From Bacteroidales bacterium (GTDB taxonomy: Bacteria; Bacteroidota; Bacteroidia; Bacteroidales; ML635J-15), in assembly GCA_023228725.1 (NCBI GenBank), contig JALOAQ010000037.1:1-24718 (forward strand): DNA of 24,718 bases. Direction: 5' to 3'. Below are positions 16,360 to 24,616 of this stretch, piece after piece. The notes under the pieces are model-generated. The model did no database searches. It saw nothing but the letters and a program-made list of their open reading frames with translations, and had not been told where the DNA came from. The stretch's first letter is position 1, and each line of letters opens with the position of its first letter. Position numbers and translations under genes: made by a program.

Positions 16360-17176
16360 AACAAACAGATATTTTTGGGCTAGAACCGAGAACTTGATGA
16401 TAAGCAAAAGCCAGATCAAAGCCAATTTTATTATTACCAAATATTGTATTATATCCCATTCCAAACGAATATTCCACAGGTTTTAAAGATAAACCTGCCC
16501 TCATAGCAAATTCTTCATTTATTAAATACTCTAAACCTGACTTAAATATTGGAGTATATCCATTTATTGACTTTCCTGTTTCCAAAGAGAGCAATAAAGA
16601 TTTGCTAAACAAATATGAAACTCCTAATCTTAAAGTAACAGGCATTTTTAATCCGGCATCTTCAAAATAACCAAGATTAAGGGGATTAAACACATAAGCG
16701 GCTATTGAAAGTTTATCATTAGGTTTTGACAAAATTCCGGCTTCAAAACTTAAAGCATTCAAATTTCCATAATCTTCGGCTTGTCTAAGCGAAAAATAAT
16801 TTAGCTGAACACCTAAAGAAAAAGATTTGAATAAATGCTGTGAATATCCTAAAGCAAATTTATCGTCTTGAAATTGGGAATAACCAAAATGTGAAAATCC
16901 TAAGCCTAAGCTTCCACCAAATAATGGAGTAGAAAAAGTCATAGCTCCATAGCCGGTTTGTTTTAATAGGAATCTATTTTCATAATAAAGTCCAATTTCT
17001 TTTTGGTTTAAAAAGCTATAAGCGGCAGGATTATTAAAAACTGCCCAAGCGTCTAAATTTGTTAATCCCGAATTAGCCATTCCTGCTGCTCTTGCACCGG
17101 CAGAATAAGTGCTAGCCTGAGAAAAAGAATATGCAGAAATGCTAATAAGTAATGTTATAAAAAATATTTTTTTCAT
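16349..17176 (-). CDS. PorV/PorQ-like outer-membrane protein
   Basis: 275 residues with a signal peptide (MKKIFFITLLISISAYSFSQ) and a barrel of short amphipathic strands ending KISVCYAF. The start of the mature protein, GARAAGMANSGLTNLDAWAV followed by FNNPAA, is the typical N-terminal motif of the PorV/PorQ (UPF0164, FadL-related) family. Known members carry T9SS cargo or form outer-membrane channels; this one is shorter than PorV itself, so I do not assign a T9SS part. It begins nine bases after the purE stop and overlaps the HhH-barrel gene by 11 bases, implying co-expression and perhaps a complex of the two barrels. Confidence 0.8.
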   Translation of the reverse strand: MKKIFFITLLISISAYSFSQASTYSAGARAAGMANSGLTNLDAWAVFNNPAAYSFLNQKEIGLYYENRFLLKQTGYGAMTFSTPLFGGSLGLGFSHFGYSQFQDDKFALGYSQHLFKSFSLGVQLNYFSLRQAEDYGNLNALSFEAGILSKPNDKLSIAAYVFNPLNLGYFEDAGLKMPVTLRLGVSYLFSKSLLLSLETGKSINGYTPIFKSGLEYLINEEFAMRAGLSLKPVEYSFGMGYNTIFGNNKIGFDLAFAYHQVLGSSPKISVCYAF

Positions 17177-17185
17177 TTTAAAAAA

Positions 17186-17692
17186 TTAAATTAGCCTATA
17201 CTCAAACTTATGTTCTTGCAAATCTTGGTTTGCTTTAACAATTTTAGTTTTTAAATTTTCTTTAAAATCTACTAGTCTTTTAGCTAGTTCATTATCAGAT
17301 AAAGCAAGAATTTGAGCTGCCAAAATTGCAGAGTTTTGTGCTCCATTTATTGATAGGCTAGCCACAGGAATACCCGGAGGCATTTGAACAATTGCTAAAA
17401 GTGCATCCATACCCTCTAATGTTGCATTTATTGGAACTCCAATTACAGGAATATTTGTCATTGCAGCAACTACACCAGGCAAATGAGCTGCCATTCCGGC
17501 TGCAGCAATAATAACTTTTATTCCGCGAGATTGAGCATTTTTTGCAAATTCCTCAAGCTCAACAGGTGTTCGGTGAGCAGACAAAGCATTTATCTCAAAT
17601 GGTATCTTAAAATCATTTAATTGTTGGGCTGCTTTTTCCATTATTTTCCAATCAGAAGTTGAGCCCATAATTATACTCACAATAGCTTTCAT
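17186..17692 (-). CDS. purE: N5-carboxyaminoimidazole ribonucleotide mutase
   Basis: 168 residues, class I PurE length. It converts N5-CAIR to CAIR in de novo purine synthesis. Motifs: GSTSDW (10-15), the catalytic SAHRTP (38-43), and IIAAAGMAAHLPGV (61-74) with the catalytic histidine 70; INGAQNSAILAAQILAL is the closing helix. No PurK is adjacent in this window. It heads an operon with two outer-membrane proteins, an unexpected pairing, and is divergent from the purine salvage gene hpt with only 121 bases between starts. No strong -7 box was found for it; TACTTTG on the minus strand at 17740-17734 is the best candidate. Confidence 0.94.
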   Translation of the reverse strand: MKAIVSIIMGSTSDWKIMEKAAQQLNDFKIPFEINALSAHRTPVELEEFAKNAQSRGIKVIIAAAGMAAHLPGVVAAMTNIPVIGVPINATLEGMDALLAIVQMPPGIPVASLSINGAQNSAILAAQILALSDNELAKRLVDFKENLKTKIVKANQDLQEHKFEYRLI

Positions 17693-17721
17693 GTTTTAAT
17701 TTTTTATGTTTGACAAATATC

Positions 17722-17753
17722 TTGGTAAAAATACAAAGTATTTATTATTTTTG
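17722..17753 (+). promoter_or_regulatory. hpt operon promoter: TTG (-33) and TATTTTTG (-7)
   Basis: TTG (17722-17724) and TATTTTTG (17746-17753) are separated by 21 bases, a full match to the Bacteroidota pattern. Transcription would begin near 17760, leaving a leader of about 50 bases before the hpt ATG. Confidence 0.6.
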
Positions 17754-17813
17754 CCATATAATTTAAACTTTTAGCAAAATAAAAACGCAATTTACTAAAA
17801 ATATATTAAATTT

Positions 17814-18350
17814 ATGGATAAAGTTAAGGTTTTTGATAAAGAATTTGAAATTTTTATTTCGCAAACTGAAATAGAAAATAAAATTATTGAAATTGCAAAA
17901 CAAATTAATCAAGATTTGAAAGGTGAAAATCCTATTTTTCTTGGAATTTTAAATGGTTCTTTTATGTTTGCCTCCGAACTTTTTAAATCTTTAAATATTG
18001 ATTGCAGTATAAGTTTTTTAAAACTTGCTTCTTACCAAGGCAGAGCATCTTCAGGAAAAATTAAACAATTAATTGGTTTAAACGAAAATTTAACCGGACA
18101 AACTGTTGTTATTTTAGAAGATATTATAGATACAGGAATTACCATTGAAAATATAATGAAACAAATTATTGGCTTTGAACCCAAAAAAGTTATCATAGCC
18201 AGTTTATTATATAAATCTAATGCTTATAACAACTCCTATCCCATTGATTATTACTGCTTTAATATTCCAAATGATTTTATTGTTGGTTATGGCCTCGACT
18301 ATAATGGCTATGGTAGAAATTTAAAACATATTTATAAAATTGTAGAATAA
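17814..18350 (+). CDS. hpt: Hypoxanthine phosphoribosyltransferase
   Basis: 178 residues. It makes IMP (and often GMP) from hypoxanthine or guanine plus PRPP in purine salvage. The PRPP-binding signature VVILEDIIDTGIT lies at 98-110, the pyrophosphate loop ILNGSF at 45-50, the flexible catalytic loop SYQGRASSGK at 73-82, and the C-terminal D-Y-N-G-Y-G-R-N-L near 161-169. Length and motif order are normal for bacterial HPRT. It is the first gene of a three-gene unit: adenylate kinase follows after 14 bases. It shares a divergent promoter region with purE, putting salvage and de novo synthesis side by side. Confidence 0.94.
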   Translation: MDKVKVFDKEFEIFISQTEIENKIIEIAKQINQDLKGENPIFLGILNGSFMFASELFKSLNIDCSISFLKLASYQGRASSGKIKQLIGLNENLTGQTVVILEDIIDTGITIENIMKQIIGFEPKKVIIASLLYKSNAYNNSYPIDYYCFNIPNDFIVGYGLDYNGYGRNLKHIYKIVE

Positions 18351-18364
18351 GTAAAATACAAATT

Positions 18365-19537
18365 ATGTTAAACATTGCTTTATTTGGACCTCCGGGTGCA
18401 GGAAAAGGTACGCAAGCCAAAATGTTGGCCGAAAAATATAATTTAACTTATATTTCAACCGGAGATATTTTAAGAAACGAAATTGCAAATAATACTGAAT
18501 TAGGTTTAAAAGCTAAATCCATTATTGAGCAAGGTGGTTTAGTATCGGATGAAATTATTGTTCAAATTATTGAAAACAGTATTAAAATGCAACCCGACAC
18601 TAACGGCATTTTGTTTGATGGTTTTCCCCGTACTTACACTCAGGCATATATTTTAGATGGTTTATTAATAAAAATGAACACTAAATTATCTTGTCTAATT
18701 AGCTTAGAAGTTCCTAGAGAGGCATTAATTAACAGAATGATGCTTAGAGCTGAAAAAGAAAAAAGAGCTGATGATAAAAAAGAAATTATCGAAAATCGTT
18801 TAAGAGAATATGATAATAAAACAATTCCTGTTATTGATTTTTATAAACAACAAGATAAATTTCATGATATTGACGGTATTGGAGAAATAAATGAAGTTTT
18901 TGGAAGAGTTACAGACAAAATCGAAGAAATTTTATCACAAACTTTGCTAAATGTTGTGTTTTTAGGTCCTCCAGGAGCAGGAAAAGGAACACAAGCAAAG
19001 CGTATTGCCGAGAAATTTAATATGAAATATATTTCTACAGGAGAAATGATACGTAAAGAAATAGAAAACCAAACCGAACTTGGCAAAATTGCAAAACCAT
19101 ATTTGGAAACCGGAGATTTTGTGCCAGACGATATTGCAATTAGATTATTAGAAAGAGAAATTTGCAATACTTGTAGTGGTACAGGTTATTTATTTAAAGG
19201 ATTTCCTTCAACTTTAGTGCAAGCATATATTTTAGGTGGTTTATTAAAAAAACAAGACAGCTCAATATCCTTAGTTGTTGAAATTAAAACTTCTACTTTA
19301 CAATCTATAAAACGACTTACCAAAAGAGCAAAAACATATAAAGCAAGAATTTACGACATGAATCCTGAAACAATAATTTATCGTTTAGAAAATTATGAAG
19401 AAAAAAGCCATAGAATTATAGATTTTTACCAACAACAAAATAAAATTGTGAGTTTTGACGGACACCAAAATGAAGATACATTATTTGAGCAAATATCTGA
19501 TACTGTAGAAAAAGCTTTTAAAGAAATTAGAAAGTAA
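18365..19537 (+). CDS. adk: Tandem fusion of two adenylate kinase domains
   Basis: 390 residues, about twice normal adenylate kinase length. Domain 1 (2-190) has P-loop GPPGAGKGT (8-16), STGD with R37, the AMP-site FDGFPRT (84-90), and a short lid RADD (134-137) with NR (144-145); all expected residues are present, so it should make 2 ADP from ATP and AMP. Domain 2 (195-390) keeps GPPGAGKGT (201-209), STGE and R230, but FDGFPRT has become FKGFPST (277-283), losing the aspartate (K278) and the AMP-contacting arginine (S282), and the lid aspartates are not conserved (RIYD near 328-331). Domain 2 may therefore bind nucleotide without efficient catalysis. No stop or frameshift separates the halves. 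It sits between hpt and cobO. Confidence 0.93.
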   Translation: MLNIALFGPPGAGKGTQAKMLAEKYNLTYISTGDILRNEIANNTELGLKAKSIIEQGGLVSDEIIVQIIENSIKMQPDTNGILFDGFPRTYTQAYILDGLLIKMNTKLSCLISLEVPREALINRMMLRAEKEKRADDKKEIIENRLREYDNKTIPVIDFYKQQDKFHDIDGIGEINEVFGRVTDKIEEILSQTLLNVVFLGPPGAGKGTQAKRIAEKFNMKYISTGEMIRKEIENQTELGKIAKPYLETGDFVPDDIAIRLLEREICNTCSGTGYLFKGFPSTLVQAYILGGLLKKQDSSISLVVEIKTSTLQSIKRLTKRAKTYKARIYDMNPETIIYRLENYEEKSHRIIDFYQQQNKIVSFDGHQNEDTLFEQISDTVEKAFKEIRK

Positions 19538-19544
19538 ATTTTAT

Positions 19545-20081
19545 ATGGAATCTGATACAAATAAAAAAAACTCCTACATTCATGTATATACCGGAAATGG
19601 TAAAGGAAAAACTACAGCTGCTTTAGGTTTAGCTTTGCGGGCTTGTGGAGCAGGTAAAAAGGTTTTTATAGCTCAATTTGTAAAAGGAAAGATATATTCA
19701 GAAATTAAAGCAATAAACGAATTTTTAAATTTAATTACAGTAAAACAATATGGTTTAGACTGTTTTATTTATAATAAACCAAGCAAAGCCGACATAGAAG
19801 CGGCACAAAATGGACTTTTAGAAGTTCAAGAAGTAATAAATTCTGCTAAATATGATGTTTTAATCTTAGATGAAGCAAATATTGCCTTGTATTACAATTT
19901 ATTTTCTATAGAAGAATTTATTAAACTAATAAAATCTCGTGCAAATAATCTTGAAATTATAATTACCGGACGTTATGCCCCAAAAGAAATTATTGAAATC
20001 GCTGATTTAGTTAGCGAAATTAAAGAAGTAAAACATTATTACACAAAAGGCGTTGAAGCAAGAAAAGGTATAGAATATTAG
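19545..20081 (+). CDS. cobO: Corrinoid adenosyltransferase, CobO/BtuR type
   Basis: 178 residues of the CobO/BtuR/CobA family, which transfers the 5'-deoxyadenosyl group of ATP to reduced corrinoids to make adenosylcobalamin. The modified P-loop GNGKGKTTAA (17-26), the Walker B-like VLILDEANIAL near 105-115, IIITGRYAP, and the closing VKHYYTKGVEARKGIEY are all family hallmarks. It starts seven bases after the adenylate kinase fusion stop and is probably the last gene of the hpt operon. No other cobalamin synthesis genes are in the window, so it may serve salvage. Confidence 0.92.
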   Translation: MESDTNKKNSYIHVYTGNGKGKTTAALGLALRACGAGKKVFIAQFVKGKIYSEIKAINEFLNLITVKQYGLDCFIYNKPSKADIEAAQNGLLEVQEVINSAKYDVLILDEANIALYYNLFSIEEFIKLIKSRANNLEIIITGRYAPKEIIEIADLVSEIKEVKHYYTKGVEARKGIEY

Positions 20082-20101
20082 AAATACAGATTTTATTCTG
20101 C

Positions 20102-20139
20102 TAACTAAACTTTTTGTATTTTACTTATTTAGTTATTTT
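20102..20139 (+). terminator. Possible hairpin terminator between convergent genes
   Basis: TAACTAAA (20102-20109) pairs with TTTAGTTA (20128-20135), with an 18-base loop and T4 after the stem. It lies just beyond cobO and overlaps the end of the T9SS gene. Low GC and a large loop make it weak. Confidence 0.3.
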
Positions 20140-21845
20140 AACACATTAAATTTAACAACTTTTTCATTTATTCTAATAAAATAAGTTCCATTAGCCAAAT
20201 CACTAATATCAATTTGATTATTATTTTGATTATCAACAGATTTAACTATTTCACCAAGAGAATTAAGGATATATATCCTTTCATTATTCAAATTTTTAAT
20301 ATTTATATAATCTGAAGCCGGATTAGGAAATATGCTTATACTTTGTTTATTTATTTCTGAAATTCCAACAGTTGACCTTGTAATAGTTGCACATATTTTA
20401 TTATTAGCAATATTGTTATCAAGACCTGCATAATTAGCTGTCATACATATTTCAAATTCAGTTAAATTAAAACTATCCATTAATGCAGCATTAACAGTAT
20501 AACCTTCGTCAGTAACAGGCATTGTTTCTCCACTTAGCAATCCTGTAAGGTTAATAGTTTGATTATCAACAGGTATTCCTTCTACAGTAATTGAAATTGC
20601 AGCTGTATTATTTGCATCATCAGGTCCGTTATTTTTTACAGCAGGAAAAATAGTAAAATCCTCTGTTGTGCCAATATTTATTTCACTAGGCAATGGAGTA
20701 AAATCGGTATTGCTTGATAAAAACAAAGCTTGAATATCGCAATCTGTTTCAGCAATCTCACCACGTGTAACTGTTATACAGGCAGTATTATTTGAAGATA
20801 CCGGGTCTATACCATTATAATCCACAGTAAAACAAATATCGAACATACCGCTTATTCCCATATTATCAAGTTCAGCAACACTTATTGTCAGTGCACCACC
20901 CGAATAAATTGTAGTGTAATAATTAGGTGCAAGAGCATTATAATTTGATAAATCGATATTTAAATCGCTAACTAAACTTTCACCTGCTATAGTGGCACTA
21001 ATTGTTGCAAAATCACTAGTTGCATCTAAACCATTATTTTTTATTACAGGATATATAATAAGATTTTGGTTGTCATCAATACTAAGAGTATTAATATCAT
21101 CATTTGGATTTGGGTATGTATCTAAGTATTTTATTGTTAAATCAGATTGTTCTTCATAAGGATTTTCATCATCAATATATAATGAAATTCCCAAAGGGCA
21201 GTAAGAAGCCTCTGAAATAGAACCAAAATTAACTTTCCCAATAACAGTTCCAGCGCCATAAGCCGAGCCATCTAAATACATAAAATATTTTCCTTCACTT
21301 TCAGGATTTTCTTCTCCTAACCTCATTGCCCCCTTTCCATTATCAAAGCATACAGCTACCCAAAAATCATTTTCATTTACAATATATGGTTCTGTTAATT
21401 CAAGTTCATAAAACTGATCATTTTGACTATTATCTAAAACAATAGTTTGCTCGTAAACCGGACTACCAATTTGAATATTATAAAAACCAAACATAGAATA
21501 TGGACCGCCTAACACAGGATTTTCGTAAATTTTTATTGTATATGAAGAGTTATCAAAAGTAACATTTCCAGAAGACAAATTTACAGTTCCCAATATATGA
21601 TAAAATTTCACTTTTGTTATTTTATCACCTATAGAAATTTGTTCAAACTCGCTACCAGCGATATAAAACTCATCACCGGCAACAGCACCAGTATAATAGT
21701 AATTAAAGCCTCCTCCTACCCAAGCACTACGCAAATCCTTTGATTTTAAATCTTGATAATTTTCATCAAGTTCAACTAAATTTACCTGAGCAAATAAAAT
21801 ATTGCATAAGGCAATTAAAACAAATGTTAAAAAAGTATTTTTCAT
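20133..21845 (-). CDS. Secreted protein with two CARDB-like repeats and T9SS C-terminal sorting domain
   Basis: 570 residues. The signal peptide covers residues 1-19 (MKNTFLTFVLIALCNILFA). Residues about 40-225 are a beta-rich domain without a family I can name; it has features of a carbohydrate- or surface-binding jelly roll, but that is inference. Two CARDB-like Ig repeats follow, about 235-361 and 368-490, each with a NLIIYPVIKNNG or FTIFPAVKNNG strand, an I-S-I/A-T strand and a closing NN-x-x-C-x-T-x-T. Residues 500-570 are a type IX sorting domain (SISIFPNPASDYINI, IYILNSLGEIV, NGTYFIRI). No catalytic residues are evident, so an adhesin or surface role is most likely. A full promoter precedes it. 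Confidence 0.85.
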   Translation of the reverse strand: MKNTFLTFVLIALCNILFAQVNLVELDENYQDLKSKDLRSAWVGGGFNYYYTGAVAGDEFYIAGSEFEQISIGDKITKVKFYHILGTVNLSSGNVTFDNSSYTIKIYENPVLGGPYSMFGFYNIQIGSPVYEQTIVLDNSQNDQFYELELTEPYIVNENDFWVAVCFDNGKGAMRLGEENPESEGKYFMYLDGSAYGAGTVIGKVNFGSISEASYCPLGISLYIDDENPYEEQSDLTIKYLDTYPNPNDDINTLSIDDNQNLIIYPVIKNNGLDATSDFATISATIAGESLVSDLNIDLSNYNALAPNYYTTIYSGGALTISVAELDNMGISGMFDICFTVDYNGIDPVSSNNTACITVTRGEIAETDCDIQALFLSSNTDFTPLPSEINIGTTEDFTIFPAVKNNGPDDANNTAAISITVEGIPVDNQTINLTGLLSGETMPVTDEGYTVNAALMDSFNLTEFEICMTANYAGLDNNIANNKICATITRSTVGISEINKQSISIFPNPASDYINIKNLNNERIYILNSLGEIVKSVDNQNNNQIDISDLANGTYFIRINEKVVKFNVLK

Positions 21846-21877
21846 GATATTAAAGTTAAATAGTTAATAAATTTTAA

Positions 21878-21908
21878 CAAAAATAAATTAAATATTTATT
21901 AATTCCAA
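21878..21908 (-). promoter_or_regulatory. Promoter of the CARDB-like T9SS gene: TTG (-33) and TATTTTTG (-7)
   Basis: On the minus strand TTG (21908-21906) and TATTTTTG (21885-21878) are 20 bases apart, and the -7 box ends 32 bases before the ATG. This is one of the best promoter matches in the window. Confidence 0.65.
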
Positions 21909-21952
21909 ATTTATAATAAACAAAAGATGTTTTAAGTAGGTTTTTTAGTATT

Positions 21953-24586
21953 TTATTTTTTCAAAGCTTGGATTTGTTCTTTTAAAATTGAAATTTTAGC
22001 CTCTGCATCAGCAAGTTTTTTGCGTTCTATTTCAATTACTTTTTCTGGTGCATTGGCAACAAATTTTTCGTTTGATAATTTTTTGTTTACAGAATTTAAA
22101 AAACCTTCTGCATATTTTAATTCTTCTTCAATTTTTTTAATTTCTGCGTCTTTATCTATAAGATTTTCTAAAAGAATAAAATATTCGTGATTTTTAACTA
22201 AAAAGCTAACAGCCATTTCAGGTTTTTCATTTACAAAAGAAATAGTCTCTAAATTTGTCAACTTTTTTATAACTAAATCAAACTTATCAGAATAATTATC
22301 ATGCCTAATTATTTGCAAGTTAAGCTTTTCTTTTTGTGGAATATTTTTATCTTGACGAATAGCTCTAATATTTGCAACAACATCTGCACAAGTATTAAAT
22401 TCATCTATTAATTTTGAATTTCCTTTTTCTGAAATAGGCCATTTTGCTAAAACTATTGATTCTGTATCATTATCATTTTTCATAAATTGCCATAATTCTT
22501 CTGCAATAAACGGCATAAAAGGAGAAAGTAATAAAGCTAATTTTTTAAAATATTCTATACTTTGTGCATAAGTTTTTGAATCAATTGGTTTTTGATATTC
22601 AGGTTTAATAATTTCAAGATACCAGGCTGAAAAATCATCCCAAAACAACTTATAAACAGTCATTAATGCTTCAGACAGCCTAAAATCGTCAAATTGTTTA
22701 TTTATAACTTCTATTGTTTCATTAATTTTTGCATCTAACCACTCTACAGCAATTTTTGAGTGTTCGGGTTGCTGAATATTTTTATCAATTTCCCAATTTT
22801 TTATTAAACGGAAAGCATTCCAGATTTTATTTGCAAAATTACGTCCTTGCTCAGGTAAAGAATCATCGTAAAGCAAATCACCACCAGCAGGTGAGCACAA
22901 CAACATTCCCACTCTTACTCCATCCGCACCGTATTTGTCGATTAAATCAAGTGGGTCAGGCGAATTGCCCAAAGATTTAGACATTTTTCTTCTAAGTTTA
23001 TCTCTAACAATTCCATGCAGATAAACATTTGTAAAAGGTTTTTGCTTAGGATATTCATAACCAGCAATTATCATTCTGGCTACCCAAAAAAATAAAATTT
23101 CAGGAGCAGTAACAAGGTCATTTGTAGGATAGTAATATTTAAAATCAGGATTTTCAGGTTTTAAAATTCCATCAAAAACTGAAATAGGCCACAACCAAGA
23201 CGAAAACCAAGTATCAAGTACATCATTGTCTTGACGCAAATCAGAAATTTTTAAATTTGTATTTTTAGTTATTTCCACAGCTTTTTGCAAAGCTTGCTCC
23301 TCTGTTTCCGCAACAACAAACTCATTTGAATTTGGCAAATAATACGCTGGTATTCTATGCCCCCACCACAATTGACGACTTATACACCAATCTCTTACAT
23401 TATCCATCCAATGGCGGTAAACATTTTTAAATTTTCCTGGAATTATATTTATTTCACCATCTTCAACAGCTTTAATTGCAGGTTTTACCAAATCTTCCAT
23501 TTTTAAAAACCACTGCATAGAAAGTTTTGGTTCAATTACAGAATTTGTTCTTTCTGAACGTCCTACTTTATTTGTATAATCTTCAATTTTCTCAATTAGA
23601 CCTAATTCTTCAAGTTTTTCAACAGCAAGTTTTCTAGCTTTAAATCTATCTTCTCCTACAAAAACTTGGGCAGATTTATTTAATGTACCATCATCATTAA
23701 AAATATCTATTGATTCTAAATTATGTCTAATTCCAATTTCATAATCATTAATATCATGAGCCGGCGTAATTTTTAAACAACCTGTTCCAAATTCCATATC
23801 TACATAAGAATCAAAAATCACTGGCACTACTCTATCCAAGATTGGGACAATTACTTTTTTGTCTTTTAAGTGTTTAAAGCGAGGGTCATCAGGATTTACA
23901 CAAACGGCGGTATCGCCCAAAATAGTTTCGGGGCGTGTTGTTGCAATAACTAAGTAATTATCTTCGTCTTGAATTTTATATTTTACATAATAAAGTTTTG
24001 AATTTTCTTCAGTATAAATAACCTCCTCGTCCGAAACGGCGGTTTGTGCTTGAGTATCCCAGTTTACCATTCTCACTCCACGATAAATCAAACCTTTTTC
24101 GTATAAGTCCACAAAAACTCTCAATACAGATTTTGAACGAGTTTCGTCCATGGTAAAACAAGTTCTATCCCAATCGCAAGAAGCACCAAGTTTTTTTAAT
24201 TGTTCAAGAATTATACCTCCGTGTTTTTCAGTCCAATCCCAAGCATGTTCTAAAAATTCTTCGCGAGATAGAGTGTTTTTATCTATTCCTTCTGACTTTA
24301 GTTTTGCCACCACTTTTGCTTCTGTAGCAATAGATGCATGGTCAGTTCCTGGAACCCAAACAGCATTTTTTCCTAACATTCTAGCTCTACGCACCAAAAC
24401 ATCTTGAATAGTATTATTCAACATATGTCCCATATGCAAAACTCCTGTTACATTTGGTGGTGGAATAACATTTACATAAGGCTCTCTATCATCGGGTTCG
24501 GAATGAAAATAATTATTATCTACCCAGTATTGATACCATTTTTTCTCTATATCCCTAGCTTCGTATTTCGCAGGTATTTCTTTCAT
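21953..24586 (-). CDS. valS: Valyl-tRNA synthetase
   Basis: 877 residues, complete. It charges tRNA-Val and edits misactivated threonine. HIGH motif HMGH (51-54) within PPPNVTGVLHMGH, editing (CP1) domain landmarks ATTRPETILGDTAV (215-228) and GTGCLKITPAHD (267-278), the VLDTWFSSWLWP region near 456-467, KMSKS (534-538), a helical anticodon-binding domain, and a C-terminal coiled coil (about 815-877) with the usual Lys/Glu heptads. The ATG at 24586 begins MKEIPAKYEARDIEKKWY, the family's normal start. It is a single gene whose end is 107 bases before the CARDB-like T9SS gene, with its own -7 box. Confidence 0.96.
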   Translation of the reverse strand: MKEIPAKYEARDIEKKWYQYWVDNNYFHSEPDDREPYVNVIPPPNVTGVLHMGHMLNNTIQDVLVRRARMLGKNAVWVPGTDHASIATEAKVVAKLKSEGIDKNTLSREEFLEHAWDWTEKHGGIILEQLKKLGASCDWDRTCFTMDETRSKSVLRVFVDLYEKGLIYRGVRMVNWDTQAQTAVSDEEVIYTEENSKLYYVKYKIQDEDNYLVIATTRPETILGDTAVCVNPDDPRFKHLKDKKVIVPILDRVVPVIFDSYVDMEFGTGCLKITPAHDINDYEIGIRHNLESIDIFNDDGTLNKSAQVFVGEDRFKARKLAVEKLEELGLIEKIEDYTNKVGRSERTNSVIEPKLSMQWFLKMEDLVKPAIKAVEDGEINIIPGKFKNVYRHWMDNVRDWCISRQLWWGHRIPAYYLPNSNEFVVAETEEQALQKAVEITKNTNLKISDLRQDNDVLDTWFSSWLWPISVFDGILKPENPDFKYYYPTNDLVTAPEILFFWVARMIIAGYEYPKQKPFTNVYLHGIVRDKLRRKMSKSLGNSPDPLDLIDKYGADGVRVGMLLCSPAGGDLLYDDSLPEQGRNFANKIWNAFRLIKNWEIDKNIQQPEHSKIAVEWLDAKINETIEVINKQFDDFRLSEALMTVYKLFWDDFSAWYLEIIKPEYQKPIDSKTYAQSIEYFKKLALLLSPFMPFIAEELWQFMKNDNDTESIVLAKWPISEKGNSKLIDEFNTCADVVANIRAIRQDKNIPQKEKLNLQIIRHDNYSDKFDLVIKKLTNLETISFVNEKPEMAVSFLVKNHEYFILLENLIDKDAEIKKIEEELKYAEGFLNSVNKKLSNEKFVANAPEKVIEIERKKLADAEAKISILKEQIQALKK

Positions 24587-24608
24587 AAACTAAAATTTTC
24601 AAATTGTG

Positions 24609-24616
24609 CAAAAATA
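24609..24616 (-). promoter_or_regulatory. valS -7 box TATTTTTG
   Basis: An exact TAnnTTTG match followed by CA, 22 bases before the valS ATG and nearly the same layout as in lysS. No -33 TTG at the expected distance. Confidence 0.5.

Noticed and set aside
16360..16464. N-terminal extension of the HhH-barrel protein
   Set aside because: It lies inside the PorV/PorQ-like gene in another frame, and the ATG at 16359 begins a standard signal peptide.
22729..22980. Plus-strand ORF inside valS
   Set aside because: Antisense shadow of a conserved synthetase; composition reflects the valS codons.
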